Part shown: positions 44,950 through 53,538 of the stretch, one piece after another
Numbering within the stretch: position 1 is the stretch's first letter
How the letters are laid out: each line of letters opens with the position of its first letter
DNA from: Clostridia bacterium
GTDB lineage: Bacteria; Bacillota; Clostridia; Christensenellales; CAG-138
Direction: 5' to 3'
Assembly (NCBI GenBank): GCA_017538255.1
Contig: JAFYJD010000006.1
Span: forward strand, 1-64,000
DNA length: 64,000 nt
The notes under the pieces: generated by a model
What the model saw: the letters and a program-made list of their open reading frames with translations, nothing else
Told to the model about the DNA's origin: nothing
Databases searched by the model: none
Made by a program: the position numbers and the translations under genes

Positions 44950-45504
44950 ATGACCAAAAGAACGCTTTTACTGACCCTTATACTGCTTTTGATCGGGTTT
45001 AACTTCGGATGCGTAGACGTTTCGCCGAAGACGGTCGATTCGATCACACCGCCCCCGCCGCCTTCAACGGAGGGGCCTGTTGCTTCCGCCGTTCCGTCCA
45101 AAACGCCCGAGATCACCGCTCAGCCTACGGAGCCGTCCGGACCCGATGCGACCGAAACGCGGGACGCCTGCGGCAATATCATTTACGGAAGCGACCATTA
45201 CGAGCGCTATATCACATTTAAGGATATCCTTGTTTACGAAGAGGACGGCGGCACTTTTGTTGACCTAAAGGCTGAAAACGCCTACCCCGAGTTGCTTCTT
45301 TGCGCCGTCAACATTACTTTTTACTCCGCGGACGGCGGTATAATCGCCTCAGGAAGCCTGCAGATGCCCGACGGATCGTTTTTGCTTGCGCTCGATAACG
45401 GCACGACCTCACTCTATGCACGAGTCCTGACCGATACGCTTTTGACCGACAAAAACTTTGAACTTACCTTCGACGCTTCAACAGGCGTAAAGCCGAACAG
45501 TTGA
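44950..45504 (+). CDS. probable lipoprotein with proline-rich linker, function unknown
   Basis: I do not recognise this 184-residue protein. A hydrophobic signal sequence (about 6-20; TLLLTLILLLIGFNFGC) ends in a cysteine at 21, an imperfect lipobox. A proline/threonine/serine linker follows (about 30-70), then a small beta-rich domain (about 80-180; YITFKDILVYEEDGGTFVDLKAENAYPELL) that looks like the FxxAM/Bsu YpmB-type or DUF-like extracytoplasmic folds, but I cannot name it. The start is the ATG at 44950, with GAGG about 12 bases upstream inside the previous gene. A terminator at 45533 closes the group. Confidence 0.7.
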   Translation: MTKRTLLLTLILLLIGFNFGCVDVSPKTVDSITPPPPPSTEGPVASAVPSKTPEITAQPTEPSGPDATETRDACGNIIYGSDHYERYITFKDILVYEEDGGTFVDLKAENAYPELLLCAVNITFYSADGGIIASGSLQMPDGSFLLALDNGTTSLYARVLTDTLLTDKNFELTFDASTGVKPNS

Positions 45505-45532
45505 GCGCAGAATTATCTTAACTAATTAAAAG

Positions 45533-45556
45533 CGCCTGATATTCAGGCGTTTTTTT
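45533..45556. terminator. bidirectional terminator between the lipoprotein gene and recO
   Basis: CGCCTGA (45533-45539) pairs with TCAGGCG (45543-45549), followed by T7 on the plus strand. The minus strand also has TTTT after the stem, so it can serve recO. Confidence 0.85.
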
Positions 45557-45559
45557 GTG

Positions 45560-46297
45560 TTATTCCGTTCGGGCAGAGTTTTTGAGGCGTACGGAGCGTT
45601 CGAGCACGAACTCAGCGTACGAGAAAAGGAGTTTGTCTATCTCGTCGCCGGCAGGCTTTTTAAGGCGCACCTTGTGCATACTGTAATCGGGCAGTATCAG
45701 CATACGGCGAATCAGTTCGAGCGCGAGCGGCGAGTATGTTTTTTCGCCGCCGCGGCAGTTCGCGCAGAGCGAGCCGCCCTGCGTGTTTGAAAACGCGATA
45801 CTGTGTTCGTCCAAAACGCTTTTGCCGCAGCCCGCGCAGCGCGTTATGAGCGGCTCGTAGCCCGCAGCGGAAAGACTTTTTGCCAAAAAGCAGAGAACCA
45901 GATCGTGCGGATCGGTTTCCGTATAGGCGATAAAACTCAATGTGTGATATAGGAGCGAAAAGAGTTCGCCGCTTGAATGCCCGTCCGCAACGATGTGCGC
46001 TATATTCGCTGTCTGCGCCGCGGCGACGAGCCTGTCGTAATCCTCGCGTATAGGATAAAACGCCTCGATCACGCTCGAAGCGGAAACATATTCGATGCCG
46101 TTTCGCTCGTAGACAACGAACTCACCGTAGCAGTAGGCGTCCTTTACGAGCCCTTGATCCGACTTGCTCTTTGCTCGCACGGCGCGGGCGGTAACGGAAA
46201 CAAGCCCCCGCTCCTTTGTGAGAAGGGTCAGTATCCTGTCGTTATCCCGGTAATCGGTATAACGAAGCACTATTCCCGACAGCGTTTCAAACGACAT
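45560..46297 (-). CDS. recO: DNA repair protein RecO
   Basis: This 245-residue RecO acts in recombinational gap repair with RecF/RecR. It has an N-terminal OB-fold (about 1-80; ETLSGIVLRYTDYRDNDRILTLLTKERG) and a helical domain with a zinc-binding cysteine set CAGCGK ... CANCRGG (about 145-180). In other Firmicutes it follows era and yqzL. Here the yqzL-like gene in between points the other way. Confidence 0.94.
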   Translation of the reverse strand: MSFETLSGIVLRYTDYRDNDRILTLLTKERGLVSVTARAVRAKSKSDQGLVKDAYCYGEFVVYERNGIEYVSASSVIEAFYPIREDYDRLVAAAQTANIAHIVADGHSSGELFSLLYHTLSFIAYTETDPHDLVLCFLAKSLSAAGYEPLITRCAGCGKSVLDEHSIAFSNTQGGSLCANCRGGEKTYSPLALELIRRMLILPDYSMHKVRLKKPAGDEIDKLLFSYAEFVLERSVRLKNSARTE

Positions 46298-46406
46298 AAT
46301 CCATTCCGTAAAGACTTCCGTTATTTTCCGTCAATGCCGCATTTTGCCTCGGCTTTTTAAGCGCGTTTTAAGGCATAATAGGCAAAAAGACCTGTGAGGT
46401 ACCGTT

Positions 46407-46562
46407 ATGAAAAAGTCCGATAACAAAGCGCCTATCACCCTTAAAAGGAGCGAAAAAGCGCGGCTATGGAGCCGATTCGCGTCAAGCGGCAAGGTAGAGG
46501 ATTACCTGAGTTTTGCACGCGAGCGCGAAAGAAGCGACGTAAGCGGACCGCCCGAGGAATGA
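46407..46562 (+). CDS. YqzL-like small protein on the strand opposite to era and recO
   Basis: This 51-residue ORF from ATG 46407 to TGA 46562 has GAGGT seven bases before it. The core LWSRFASSGKVEDYLSFARE fits the YqzL-like pattern (W-x2-F-x2-[ST]-G-x4-Y-L-x-[FY]) of a small protein that sits between era and recO in Bacillus. Here it sits in the same slot but reads against its neighbours, ending 4 bp before the era stop. The N-terminus (MKKSDNKAPITLKRSEKA) is basic. Function is unknown in the family. A -10-like CATAAT lies 31 bp upstream, without a good -35. Confidence 0.6.
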   Translation: MKKSDNKAPITLKRSEKARLWSRFASSGKVEDYLSFARERERSDVSGPPEE

Positions 46563-46566
46563 TCCG

Positions 46567-47466
46567 TCAAAAGTTCGGGTCGAAGCCGAACTCACGAAGG
46601 GCGGACGCGCTGTTGCGCCAGTCGGATCGCACCTTGACATAGAGTTGAAGGTTGACCTTTGTGCCGAACAGCCATTCTATTTCTGTGCGCGCCGTTGAGC
46701 CTATGCGCTTTAGCATACTTGCGCCCTTGCCTATCACTATGCCCTTATGGGAATCCCTTTCGCAGTAGATCGTCGCAAAAACATCGTGCAGGCCGTCCTC
46801 GCGCTGCTGTATTTTATCTATGCCGACGCCGATGCCGTGGGGTATCTCGTCGCGCAGCAGTTTGAGCGCAGTTTCACGTATCATCTCGGCGCATATCGAC
46901 CACATCGGCTGATCCGTAACCATATCGTCCGGATAATACTGCGGACCGGGCACGAGGTATTCGATGAGCGCCGCTTCGAGTTTGTCCACTCCCCTGCCCG
47001 TTTCGGCGCTTATCGGAACTATCGCCTTGATGTAGTTTTCTTTTTCGAGGCGCTCGGTCAATTCGTCGATCGTGCCGAGGCTCACAAGGTCCGTTTTGTT
47101 TATCGCCGCAACGACGGGAGTCTTTCCTATGCGTGCGCCAAGTTCCGTTATCAGTTTTTCGTCCTTATCTCGTATTCCGACGGCGGCGTCGATCATTAAC
47201 AGCACCGCGTCGACCTCGCTTATCGTATCGTAGGCGACCTTCAGCATATACTCGCCTAAGCGGCTTTTGGGCGCGTTAACGCCCGGTGTATCGAGAAAGA
47301 TAAGTTGATAGTTTTCGCGTGAAACAACTCCGGTTATCCTGTTGCGCGTTGTTTGAGCGCGATCGGAAACGATGCTTATCTTTTGCCCGACGAGGCGGTT
47401 CATAAGCGTTGATTTGCCGACATTCGGCGAGCCGATGATCGAAATGAAACCGGATCTATATTCCAT
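46567..47466 (-). CDS. era: ribosome maturation GTPase Era
   Basis: This 299-residue GTPase binds the 3' end of 16S rRNA. The G domain has GSPNVGKSTLMNRL, DTPGVNAPKSRLGEYM, NKTDLV and a SAETGRG loop. A KH domain (about 200-280) contains VIGKGASMLKRIGSTARTEIE. It overlaps cdd by 11 bp. Confidence 0.97.
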   Translation of the reverse strand: MEYRSGFISIIGSPNVGKSTLMNRLVGQKISIVSDRAQTTRNRITGVVSRENYQLIFLDTPGVNAPKSRLGEYMLKVAYDTISEVDAVLLMIDAAVGIRDKDEKLITELGARIGKTPVVAAINKTDLVSLGTIDELTERLEKENYIKAIVPISAETGRGVDKLEAALIEYLVPGPQYYPDDMVTDQPMWSICAEMIRETALKLLRDEIPHGIGVGIDKIQQREDGLHDVFATIYCERDSHKGIVIGKGASMLKRIGSTARTEIEWLFGTKVNLQLYVKVRSDWRNSASALREFGFDPNF

Positions 47467-47869
47467 TTATAAAGTCCTCTTTTGTAAAAGCCTCGGGAAG
47501 CAGCGCGCCGAGCGTGGTCAGCGTGTATTCGCCGTTTCTGTTAGCGCATATAACGGGCATATCCTTGCCGCAAAACTCCGCAAGCACCTGCCTGCAAACG
47601 CCGCATGGGTAAGTCGCATTTTCGCTGTCGGAAGCAATCGCAATCGCCGTGAACTCCGCTTCACCCTCGGATACCGCCTTGAATACCGCCGTTCTTTCCG
47701 CGCAGTTAGATGGCGAATATGCGGCGTTTTCGATATTGCAGCCAAGATAATGCGCCCCGTTTTTGCTCACCAAACAGGCGCCGACTCGGAAGCCGGAATA
47801 CGGGCAGTACGCCCTTTCGCGCGCTTTGAGTGCTTCGTCAACAAGTTGTTTGATCTCACTTATATTCAT
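47456..47869 (-). CDS. cdd: cytidine deaminase
   Basis: This 137-residue homotetrameric-type deaminase handles cytidine and deoxycytidine salvage. The zinc site is in SNCAERTAVFKA (catalytic Glu) and TYPCGVCRQVLAEF. YCPYSGFRVGACLV is the conserved N-terminal segment. It lies between ybeY and era with four-base and 11-base overlaps. Confidence 0.96.
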   Translation of the reverse strand: MNISEIKQLVDEALKARERAYCPYSGFRVGACLVSKNGAHYLGCNIENAAYSPSNCAERTAVFKAVSEGEAEFTAIAIASDSENATYPCGVCRQVLAEFCGKDMPVICANRNGEYTLTTLGALLPEAFTKEDFINGI

Positions 47870-48345
47870 AGTTCTTTTAGTTTTGTTTCGTTCATTATCA
47901 GGCGCTGGCGCGCAAGCATAATCTCTTCCTCCGCTTTTACGATATGGTCGTACCCCAAAAGATGCAGCATACCGTGAACGGTCAAAAACGCGAGTTCGCG
48001 CTCCGTGGAATGCCCGAGTTCATTCGCCTGACGCTCCGCAGTCGGTATGGATATCATAATATCGCCCAAAAACCCGTCGGGCGGAGCAAAGAGCGCGTCG
48101 CCTTCGTCGCAGGGGAAACTCAAAACATCGGTCGCGCGGTCGATCGAGCGATAATCGCGGTTGTATTCGTGAATCACCTCATCGTTCGTCAATACGATCG
48201 AGGCGTATCTGCCTTGCGCGTTTTCCGTTTGCAGCACCGCTTCGACCGCCGCCAAAACGGTTTGAAGTTCCGCTTCCGATACAGCGTGATCGATGCCGTC
48301 CACCGTCGTCCAAACGTGCGTGTTAGCGTTACTGTTTTTCATCAT
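47866..48345 (-). CDS. ybeY: endoribonuclease YbeY
   Basis: This 159-residue UPF0054 metalloprotein acts in 16S rRNA 3'-end maturation and ribosome quality control. The zinc motif is intact as HGMLHLLGYDH. ATDVLSFP and LGDIMISIPTAERQA are family segments. It starts inside the last codons of pgpH (17 bp overlap). ATG 48345 and 48342 are both possible starts. Confidence 0.95.
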   Translation of the reverse strand: MMKNSNANTHVWTTVDGIDHAVSEAELQTVLAAVEAVLQTENAQGRYASIVLTNDEVIHEYNRDYRSIDRATDVLSFPCDEGDALFAPPDGFLGDIMISIPTAERQANELGHSTERELAFLTVHGMLHLLGYDHIVKAEEEIMLARQRLIMNETKLKEL

Positions 48346-49858
48346 AGGCGGATGTTTGCGCGATCTCGGGCTTTGCTGCGGGGTATTCGATACGCTCGTG
48401 ATACTGCGCTATGAGATTTTGTATGAAACTCTTTTCGATGAGGCGGATATCGTTTGCTGTCAGAGGGCTCTCGCTGAGCTGAGCGTCGTCGGGCTGCCAG
48501 AGTCCGCGGATGATCGCGCGCACACGCTCCTCTATCGATTCCGCCGTCGGGCGTTTGAGCGCCCGCACCGCCGCTTCGCAGCAGTCGGCGAGCATCAATA
48601 TAGCGCCTTCTTTGGTGTGCGGCTTGCGCCCCGTATAGCAAAAATCCTCCCTGCGGACGAGCGTGGCATCCCCCTCCATTTCCTGCGCCTTTGTGTAGAA
48701 ATAGGTCATCAACGAATCGCCGTGATGCTGGCTCGCGATCTCGATGAGTTCGGACGGAAAATGCTTTTTTTCGAGCAGAGCCGCACCGTCGCGTTGGTGG
48801 GCGATTATGCGCCTGGCACTCTCATTTGGCGTGAGGTCATCGTGGATATTGTATTCGCCCTGGTTTTCTTTGAAATATCTGGGGCTTGTTAGTTTGCCTA
48901 CGTCGTGATAGTAAGCCGCCGTCTTGCACAAAAGCGCGTTCGCGCCGACGATCTCCGCCGCGCCCTCGGCAAGCACGCCGACTATCAGCGAATGGTGATA
49001 GGTTCCCGGGGCTTCCAGCATAAGGCGTTTGAGAAGCGGGTTGTTGTTGTTCATAAGTTCGTTCAGCCTTGCGTCCGTTACAACATCGAACACGCCTTCA
49101 AACACGGGCAGAAGTCCCGTTGCCAGTATCCCGCAGAGCACGCCTCCGGCGAACATCCACGAAGCAGCTTTGGCGATCGCACGCGTTGATTCTCCGCAAA
49201 AAGCAAGCACTCCGACGAGTATGAGCGCGGCGGCGAATCCTCCCGCCATTCCCGCTATTATCGGAAGCATTCTGCCGCTTGAAACGTTGAGCATCAGCAC
49301 CGAAACGACTCCGCCGACGAGCACCGCTATCGCAACCGCCGACGGCTTGTCCAGCGCGCCCGTGCCAATCTTTTCCGCGGAAAGGAGCATACACACAAAC
49401 GCCATAAGTATCGCCATAGTATAACTTGTGCGTTTTGACACGAGCAGACCACAGAGTATCACGGCGATGAATACGGCGGTGAACGCATATGATATAAGCG
49501 TCGTGAATGCCGTAAGTAGCGTTGAAAGCAACATCAGCGCGCCAAGCGCAAGCAGTTTTTTGTTGCTTTTGAGGATCTCCCTCTCCTCAAAATAGAGATA
49601 CGCCTCAAAAAGGAGCGCCATTATCACCGAGCCTATCGCGCAGATGAGTATAGGCCACGCACCCGTTATCGGCTCGCTTACGCCGAAGAACACGCTCATT
49701 CTGGTGTAGGTTATGCTGAAAACCGCAACGGCGACAAGCGCGAAAACGAGAATGCTGCGCTTAATAAAGCCGTTGGCCTTCTTTTCGCCCTTGGTCTTTT
49801 TATGCGGCGTTTCGCCCGCAATTTTGTCTTTTTCGACTTTGATTTTGATCTTTCGCAT
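48329..49858 (-). CDS. pgpH: PgpH-type 7TM-HD phosphodiesterase lacking the extracytoplasmic domain
   Basis: This 509-residue protein is of the PgpH/YqfF class, which degrades c-di-AMP. The usual protein is about 700 residues: one membrane helix, a roughly 270-residue 7TMR-HDED extracytoplasmic domain, seven helices, then HD. Here the first helix (about 35-53) is followed at once by the seven-helix block (about 70-270). The HDED domain is missing. The HD domain is complete, with GTYHHSLIVGVLAEGAAE, AAYYHDVGK and ASQHHGDS. The N-terminal 30 residues are very lysine-rich. PhoH ends 7 bp upstream, so nothing is hidden 5' of it. Confidence 0.9.
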   Translation of the reverse strand: MRKIKIKVEKDKIAGETPHKKTKGEKKANGFIKRSILVFALVAVAVFSITYTRMSVFFGVSEPITGAWPILICAIGSVIMALLFEAYLYFEEREILKSNKKLLALGALMLLSTLLTAFTTLISYAFTAVFIAVILCGLLVSKRTSYTMAILMAFVCMLLSAEKIGTGALDKPSAVAIAVLVGGVVSVLMLNVSSGRMLPIIAGMAGGFAAALILVGVLAFCGESTRAIAKAASWMFAGGVLCGILATGLLPVFEGVFDVVTDARLNELMNNNNPLLKRLMLEAPGTYHHSLIVGVLAEGAAEIVGANALLCKTAAYYHDVGKLTSPRYFKENQGEYNIHDDLTPNESARRIIAHQRDGAALLEKKHFPSELIEIASQHHGDSLMTYFYTKAQEMEGDATLVRREDFCYTGRKPHTKEGAILMLADCCEAAVRALKRPTAESIEERVRAIIRGLWQPDDAQLSESPLTANDIRLIEKSFIQNLIAQYHERIEYPAAKPEIAQTSAYDEKQ

Positions 49859-49864
49859 CTAAGG

Positions 49865-50914
49865 TCATTCTCCTTTTCGTTCGGAAGGTCTGGAGGCGGT
49901 GCGCTCCGCGGCGGTTTCGTACGCCTGTACGATGCGCTGAACGAGTTCGTGCCTTACAACATCCCTTGCCGTCAGGTAAACGGTCGTTATATCGTCAACT
50001 CCTTTCAACACATTCAATGCGTTGATAAGACCGCTCTTTTTTTCCTGCGGCAGGTCTATCTGGGTTATATCGCCCGTTACGACGACCCTTGAGCCCTCGC
50101 CGAAGCGCGTTAGAAACATCTTCATCTGCTCAATGGTGCAGTTCTGCGCCTCATCGAGTATGATATAAGCGTCGTTCAAGGTGCGGCCGCGCATATACGC
50201 GAGCGGCGCGACCTCGATAACGCCGCGTTCCGACAGGGTCTTAAAACCCTCGGAGCCGAGAAAATCATACAGTGCGTCATAGAGCGGTCTAAGGTACGGA
50301 TTCACCTTGTTTTGAAGGTCGCCCGGCAAAAAGCCGAGTTTTTCGCCCGCTTCCACCGCGGGGCGGGTCAGGATGATGCGGCTCACCTCTTTGTTTTTAT
50401 AGGCGAGCACCGCCATCGCGACGGCGAGATAGGTCTTGCCTGTTCCGGCCGGGCCCACGCCGAAGACGACAGTATTGTTTTTAAGCGCCTTAACATACTT
50501 TTTTTGACCCATCGTCTTGCATTTTATCTGCTTGCCGCGGCTCGTGAAGGCGACCACATCGTCCGCAAGTTCAAGTATGAGTTCGGCATTGCCCTCGCGC
50601 GCAAGATCTACGGCATAGCGGATGCGGCTTCTGTCGATCTTTTCTCCCCGCTTGATGAGTTCGAGCATATTCTTTATGACGCCCGCTGCGGAACCGGTAG
50701 CTTCCTCTGTGCCCGTGATCCTGATGTTTTCGGAATCCGATGTTATGTGCGCGCCTGTTTCTGCTTCGATGATGCGCAGATTCTCATCAAAAACGCCGAA
50801 AAGGCGTATGACCTCGTCCATCGATTCGATAGGGATCAGGTTTGTTGCTGTATCCGAAGCGGTCTGTTCGTGCGTTTCGACCTCGGTATTTGTCATTTGT
50901 TCGGTTTGTGTCAT
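49865..50914 (-). CDS. phoH: PhoH family ATPase
   Basis: This 349-residue PhoH-like NTPase/RNA helicase-type protein has a KH-like N-terminal segment (about 30-110) and an ATPase domain with Walker A GPAGTGKTYLAVA, Walker B YIILDEAQN and sensor TGDITQIDLP. The role is probably in RNA metabolism with YbeY. It overlaps yqfD by 4 bp. The yqfD-phoH-pgpH-ybeY order is the conserved Firmicutes arrangement. Confidence 0.95.
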   Translation of the reverse strand: MTQTEQMTNTEVETHEQTASDTATNLIPIESMDEVIRLFGVFDENLRIIEAETGAHITSDSENIRITGTEEATGSAAGVIKNMLELIKRGEKIDRSRIRYAVDLAREGNAELILELADDVVAFTSRGKQIKCKTMGQKKYVKALKNNTVVFGVGPAGTGKTYLAVAMAVLAYKNKEVSRIILTRPAVEAGEKLGFLPGDLQNKVNPYLRPLYDALYDFLGSEGFKTLSERGVIEVAPLAYMRGRTLNDAYIILDEAQNCTIEQMKMFLTRFGEGSRVVVTGDITQIDLPQEKKSGLINALNVLKGVDDITTVYLTARDVVRHELVQRIVQAYETAAERTASRPSERKGE

Positions 50915-52068
50915 ATTAACTCCGTATAACCTATTGTTTCGACGGTTTGGATGCTGAACACGGCTTCAAGCGAACCGTCGGCGTTCCAGACCAGTTCGGT
51001 ATCCCGTGATATCATCCTTGCTCCGTCGGGTATTTTTTGATTTATCAGCATCTCCCCCGCCTTAAGCGCTTCTGCTATCATTGCGTCCGCGTCCCTTTGG
51101 CTCGGTTTGAGCACAAGTTCCTCGGCGCGCCCCGAGAACACGAACACCGGAAGGAAGGAGGCCGTCAGCGCATAGCGCGAATCAAACGTTCGCTGCTCAT
51201 CGGGAAAAGCGGAGTTTGAGTCGAATGTAAACGAGAAAAGTTTCAGCCGTATAGCCTTTTCCGTGTTGCCGCTCTTTGCGGGAGCGAGTTCCGTCCTATC
51301 AACGACCACGGAAAACCTGTAGGCGACCTGGCCGAGTATCTCGGCGGAAGAATGCGTGAGGAGCGTTTCCGTTGATGCTTCCGGCGTTATGTTGCCGCTT
51401 ACGAGCAGTTGTCCTTTCTTTACTGCGTCGCCAGCTTTTACAAGCGGCCTGCCTTCAAGCGCGGCGAGTTTTAATATAACGCAGTCCTTGTCGGCAAAGA
51501 TGTTTGACGGCGCTCCGCTCGGCGCGGCGGCGTTCGGGAGCCCCGAATGCAGTTCGACTTTCAGCACAACTCCGTCCGTCCATACGGTCGATGAGCCGAT
51601 GCGCCCGTCAAAAGCGCTCAGTTTTTCGCTTATCTCGCTTTTTGAAACTGCGGAAAGCGGCATAAACAGGCTAACGCCGTTCTGCTTCAAAAACCGCTCC
51701 GCTTCCGCCTCGATCAGCGAATCCCACCCCTTTACATCTATGGCAAGCACGCGAGTTGACAAAAACGCGAGCGCCCCTGCCGCGATGAATACGGAAGCGA
51801 TCAGCGCGGGTCTTGCAAGAAGCGCCGCCGCCTTGACGGGCATACCTCCGCGGCGTATGAGCCTTATCTGTACGCCGCATTCCGCAGCAAGTTCCATAAG
51901 CGCGTCGAGCTGCTTTAAAAGCACTATCGCCCTGAATGATGTTCTGCCGAGTCTTTTTATGTTATGCAGCGCTATCCCGCGGACGAGCGCGGCATTGATG
52001 ATCCGCTCGGGTCTAACATTCTCCGATTCTATTTTAGCATATCCGCGTGGCAATTTCCATAAAAACAT
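50911..52068 (-). CDS. yqfD: sporulation protein YqfD
   Basis: This 385-residue protein has a cytoplasmic N-terminal domain (about 1-85), one membrane helix (about 90-110; ALIASVFIAAGALAFLSTRV) and an extracytoplasmic region with a POTRA-like start (IEAEAERFLKQNGVSLF). YqfD is SigE-controlled in Bacillus and needed for sporulation. It follows yqfC by 23 bp. Confidence 0.92.
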   Translation of the reverse strand: MFLWKLPRGYAKIESENVRPERIINAALVRGIALHNIKRLGRTSFRAIVLLKQLDALMELAAECGVQIRLIRRGGMPVKAAALLARPALIASVFIAAGALAFLSTRVLAIDVKGWDSLIEAEAERFLKQNGVSLFMPLSAVSKSEISEKLSAFDGRIGSSTVWTDGVVLKVELHSGLPNAAAPSGAPSNIFADKDCVILKLAALEGRPLVKAGDAVKKGQLLVSGNITPEASTETLLTHSSAEILGQVAYRFSVVVDRTELAPAKSGNTEKAIRLKLFSFTFDSNSAFPDEQRTFDSRYALTASFLPVFVFSGRAEELVLKPSQRDADAMIAEALKAGEMLINQKIPDGARMISRDTELVWNADGSLEAVFSIQTVETIGYTELI

Positions 52069-52091
52069 TCTTTTTTTCCTTTTTTTTCGAT

Positions 52092-52418
52092 TTATTCGCG
52101 TGTTTCATAGCATAAAGCGCGTATATTTCCGTCAATCAGCACGTTCGCGCCGTCCGCGCCGCGTATCTCGAGCCCCATGCCCTCGATGCGGAGAATGCCG
52201 AGTTCCGTATAAAGCCGTATTATGGTTTCACCGACCTCGAGAACGCCGATATGGTTTTCGATATTGATGCGGCTGTCGCCACAAAGATGCACGCAGGGCT
52301 GGCGCGTATAGGCGTTTTCCGGCAGATCGAGCGCACGGAACACCGCCGCGCCCCGCCTTACCGCGGCGCAGTCATTCGCCAAACGCGCTTTTAGTTTTCG
52401 TTTATCGCTTACTTTCAT
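52092..52418 (-). CDS. yqfC: sporulation protein YqfC
   Basis: This 108-residue YabP/YqfC family protein has a beta-rich core with VHLCGDSRINIENHIGVLEVGETIIRLYT and GLEIRGADGANVLIDGNIRAL. It pairs with YqfD in the spore-forming lineage. A CATAGACT sequence just upstream on the minus strand could be a SigE -10, but the -35 is poor. Confidence 0.88.
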   Translation of the reverse strand: MKVSDKRKLKARLANDCAAVRRGAAVFRALDLPENAYTRQPCVHLCGDSRINIENHIGVLEVGETIIRLYTELGILRIEGMGLEIRGADGANVLIDGNIRALCYETRE

Positions 52419-52462
52419 AATAGAGTCTATGCGCTTTTATCCGTTTCAAGAATCGATGCGCG

Positions 52463-53203
52463 CTAATGCGGCACTATGCTTGAAAAATACTCGTCTATGC
52501 TCCATTCGGGCAGTTTTTCGATGCGCGTCAAAAGCCAAGGCAGTCTGCCGTTTGTCGCTGTGTTTACGCCGTTACCGTAAGCAAATACTGTAAAGGGGCT
52601 CTTTTCTGAACACCCATTAAAGCATTCCGCCGCAGGGTCGTCGACCGTTTCGACAAACACTCGGCAGTTTTTGCCGAAAGTCAAAAAGTATTTAAGCGCC
52701 GCATCTGCTATCATAGAGAACAGTTCATCACGGCGCTCCGTAACACCTATCGCGAGCGCGAGTTCGATCCCGCCTGCGTCAGCCGCCGATATAAGTTTAT
52801 CGATGTCGCTTCGATCCGTTTCCTCGTTCAAAACGACGACCGCCGAAATGCTTTTCTCATTTATGAAGCGTATAAGGGCTTGTGCGTTTAACACGCCCTC
52901 GAATATCAATATCACCGCGCTTTTCTTGAGCGGATCGAGTTCGGTCGGAAGTACCGTATCATAGCCCAAATCGCGTATTCGGTCGACGTCTTTTGATATG
53001 TGGTCAAAATCCGTCGTTATGCCCGCGTCCCGGTAAGATATCGCGTACAGAGTCAAATCTTTTTCCTGTGCCCCTGCCGACGCGGGGATTGCGGTATCGC
53101 GCCTCGATGCCAATACCGAAAGTGCGATCATCGTCAGCGAAAAAATGAGCGTATACGCGCCCGAACGCAGCTTTTTTATTGTGATATTCGGCGTTTTAGG
53201 CAT
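52463..53203 (-). CDS. membrane-anchored protein resembling a catalytically dead polysaccharide deacetylase
   Basis: This 246-residue protein has a signal anchor (about 13-32; AYTLIFSLTMIALSVLA) and an extracytoplasmic domain. The pattern LGYDTVLPTELDPLKKSAVILIFEGVLN followed by ALIRFINEKSISAVVVLN is that of a NodB-type deacetylase, but the catalytic TFDDG is replaced by IFEG and no metal histidine pair is visible. So it is probably inactive or binds another ligand. The frame is open further upstream, but the ATG at 53203 precedes the signal anchor. It follows a divergent promoter shared with the zinc-ribbon gene. The match is weak and rests on one motif block. Confidence 0.6.
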   Translation of the reverse strand: MPKTPNITIKKLRSGAYTLIFSLTMIALSVLASRRDTAIPASAGAQEKDLTLYAISYRDAGITTDFDHISKDVDRIRDLGYDTVLPTELDPLKKSAVILIFEGVLNAQALIRFINEKSISAVVVLNEETDRSDIDKLISAADAGGIELALAIGVTERRDELFSMIADAALKYFLTFGKNCRVFVETVDDPAAECFNGCSEKSPFTVFAYGNGVNTATNGRLPWLLTRIEKLPEWSIDEYFSSIVPH

Positions 53204-53241
53204 AGTTCCGCTTTCACGAAAGCGCGCAAAGAATGCACCGC

Positions 53242-53269
53242 TTGCATTTTTGCGCGATTCGGTTATAAT
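53242..53269 (+). promoter_or_regulatory. promoter of the zinc-ribbon gene
   Basis: TTGCAT (53242-53247), 16 bp and TATAAT (53264-53269), 33 bp before the start codon. A strong AAAGGAG RBS lies between them. Confidence 0.6.
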
Positions 53270-53302
53270 GTAGTAAATATTGTATTCAAAGGAGCGTTTT
53301 TT

Positions 53303-53524
53303 ATGAGATGCAGCTGCATTGACTGCGGCGCGTATATGGCGCAATCCGAGGATTCGCACCTCGGCTGTGTTTGCCCCGAATGCGGCAAACGCTGCACCGC
53401 CTGTTTGGGCACGAACAGCCTTATGAGCCGCGATGCCGTCGCAAGGCTGAAAACAGACCCAGTGCTTGCTGAGGCTATGTTGAGGCGAATTTCGGTCAGC
53501 GGCGCGAATGATGAGCGCGAATAA
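53303..53524 (+). CDS. small zinc-ribbon protein
   Basis: This 73-residue protein has seven cysteines in its first 40 residues arranged as CSCIDC, then GCVCPECGKRCTAC: three CxxC/CxC-type knuckles, likely one or two zinc sites. The rest is a short helix (RDAVARLKTDPVLAEAMLRR). I do not know a named family. It has its own promoter, a strong RBS and a terminator, so expression seems deliberate. The role could be RNA or protein binding, but this is open. Confidence 0.72.
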   Translation: MRCSCIDCGAYMAQSEDSHLGCVCPECGKRCTACLGTNSLMSRDAVARLKTDPVLAEAMLRRISVSGANDERE

Positions 53525-53538
53525 AGTTCAATCTGCCA

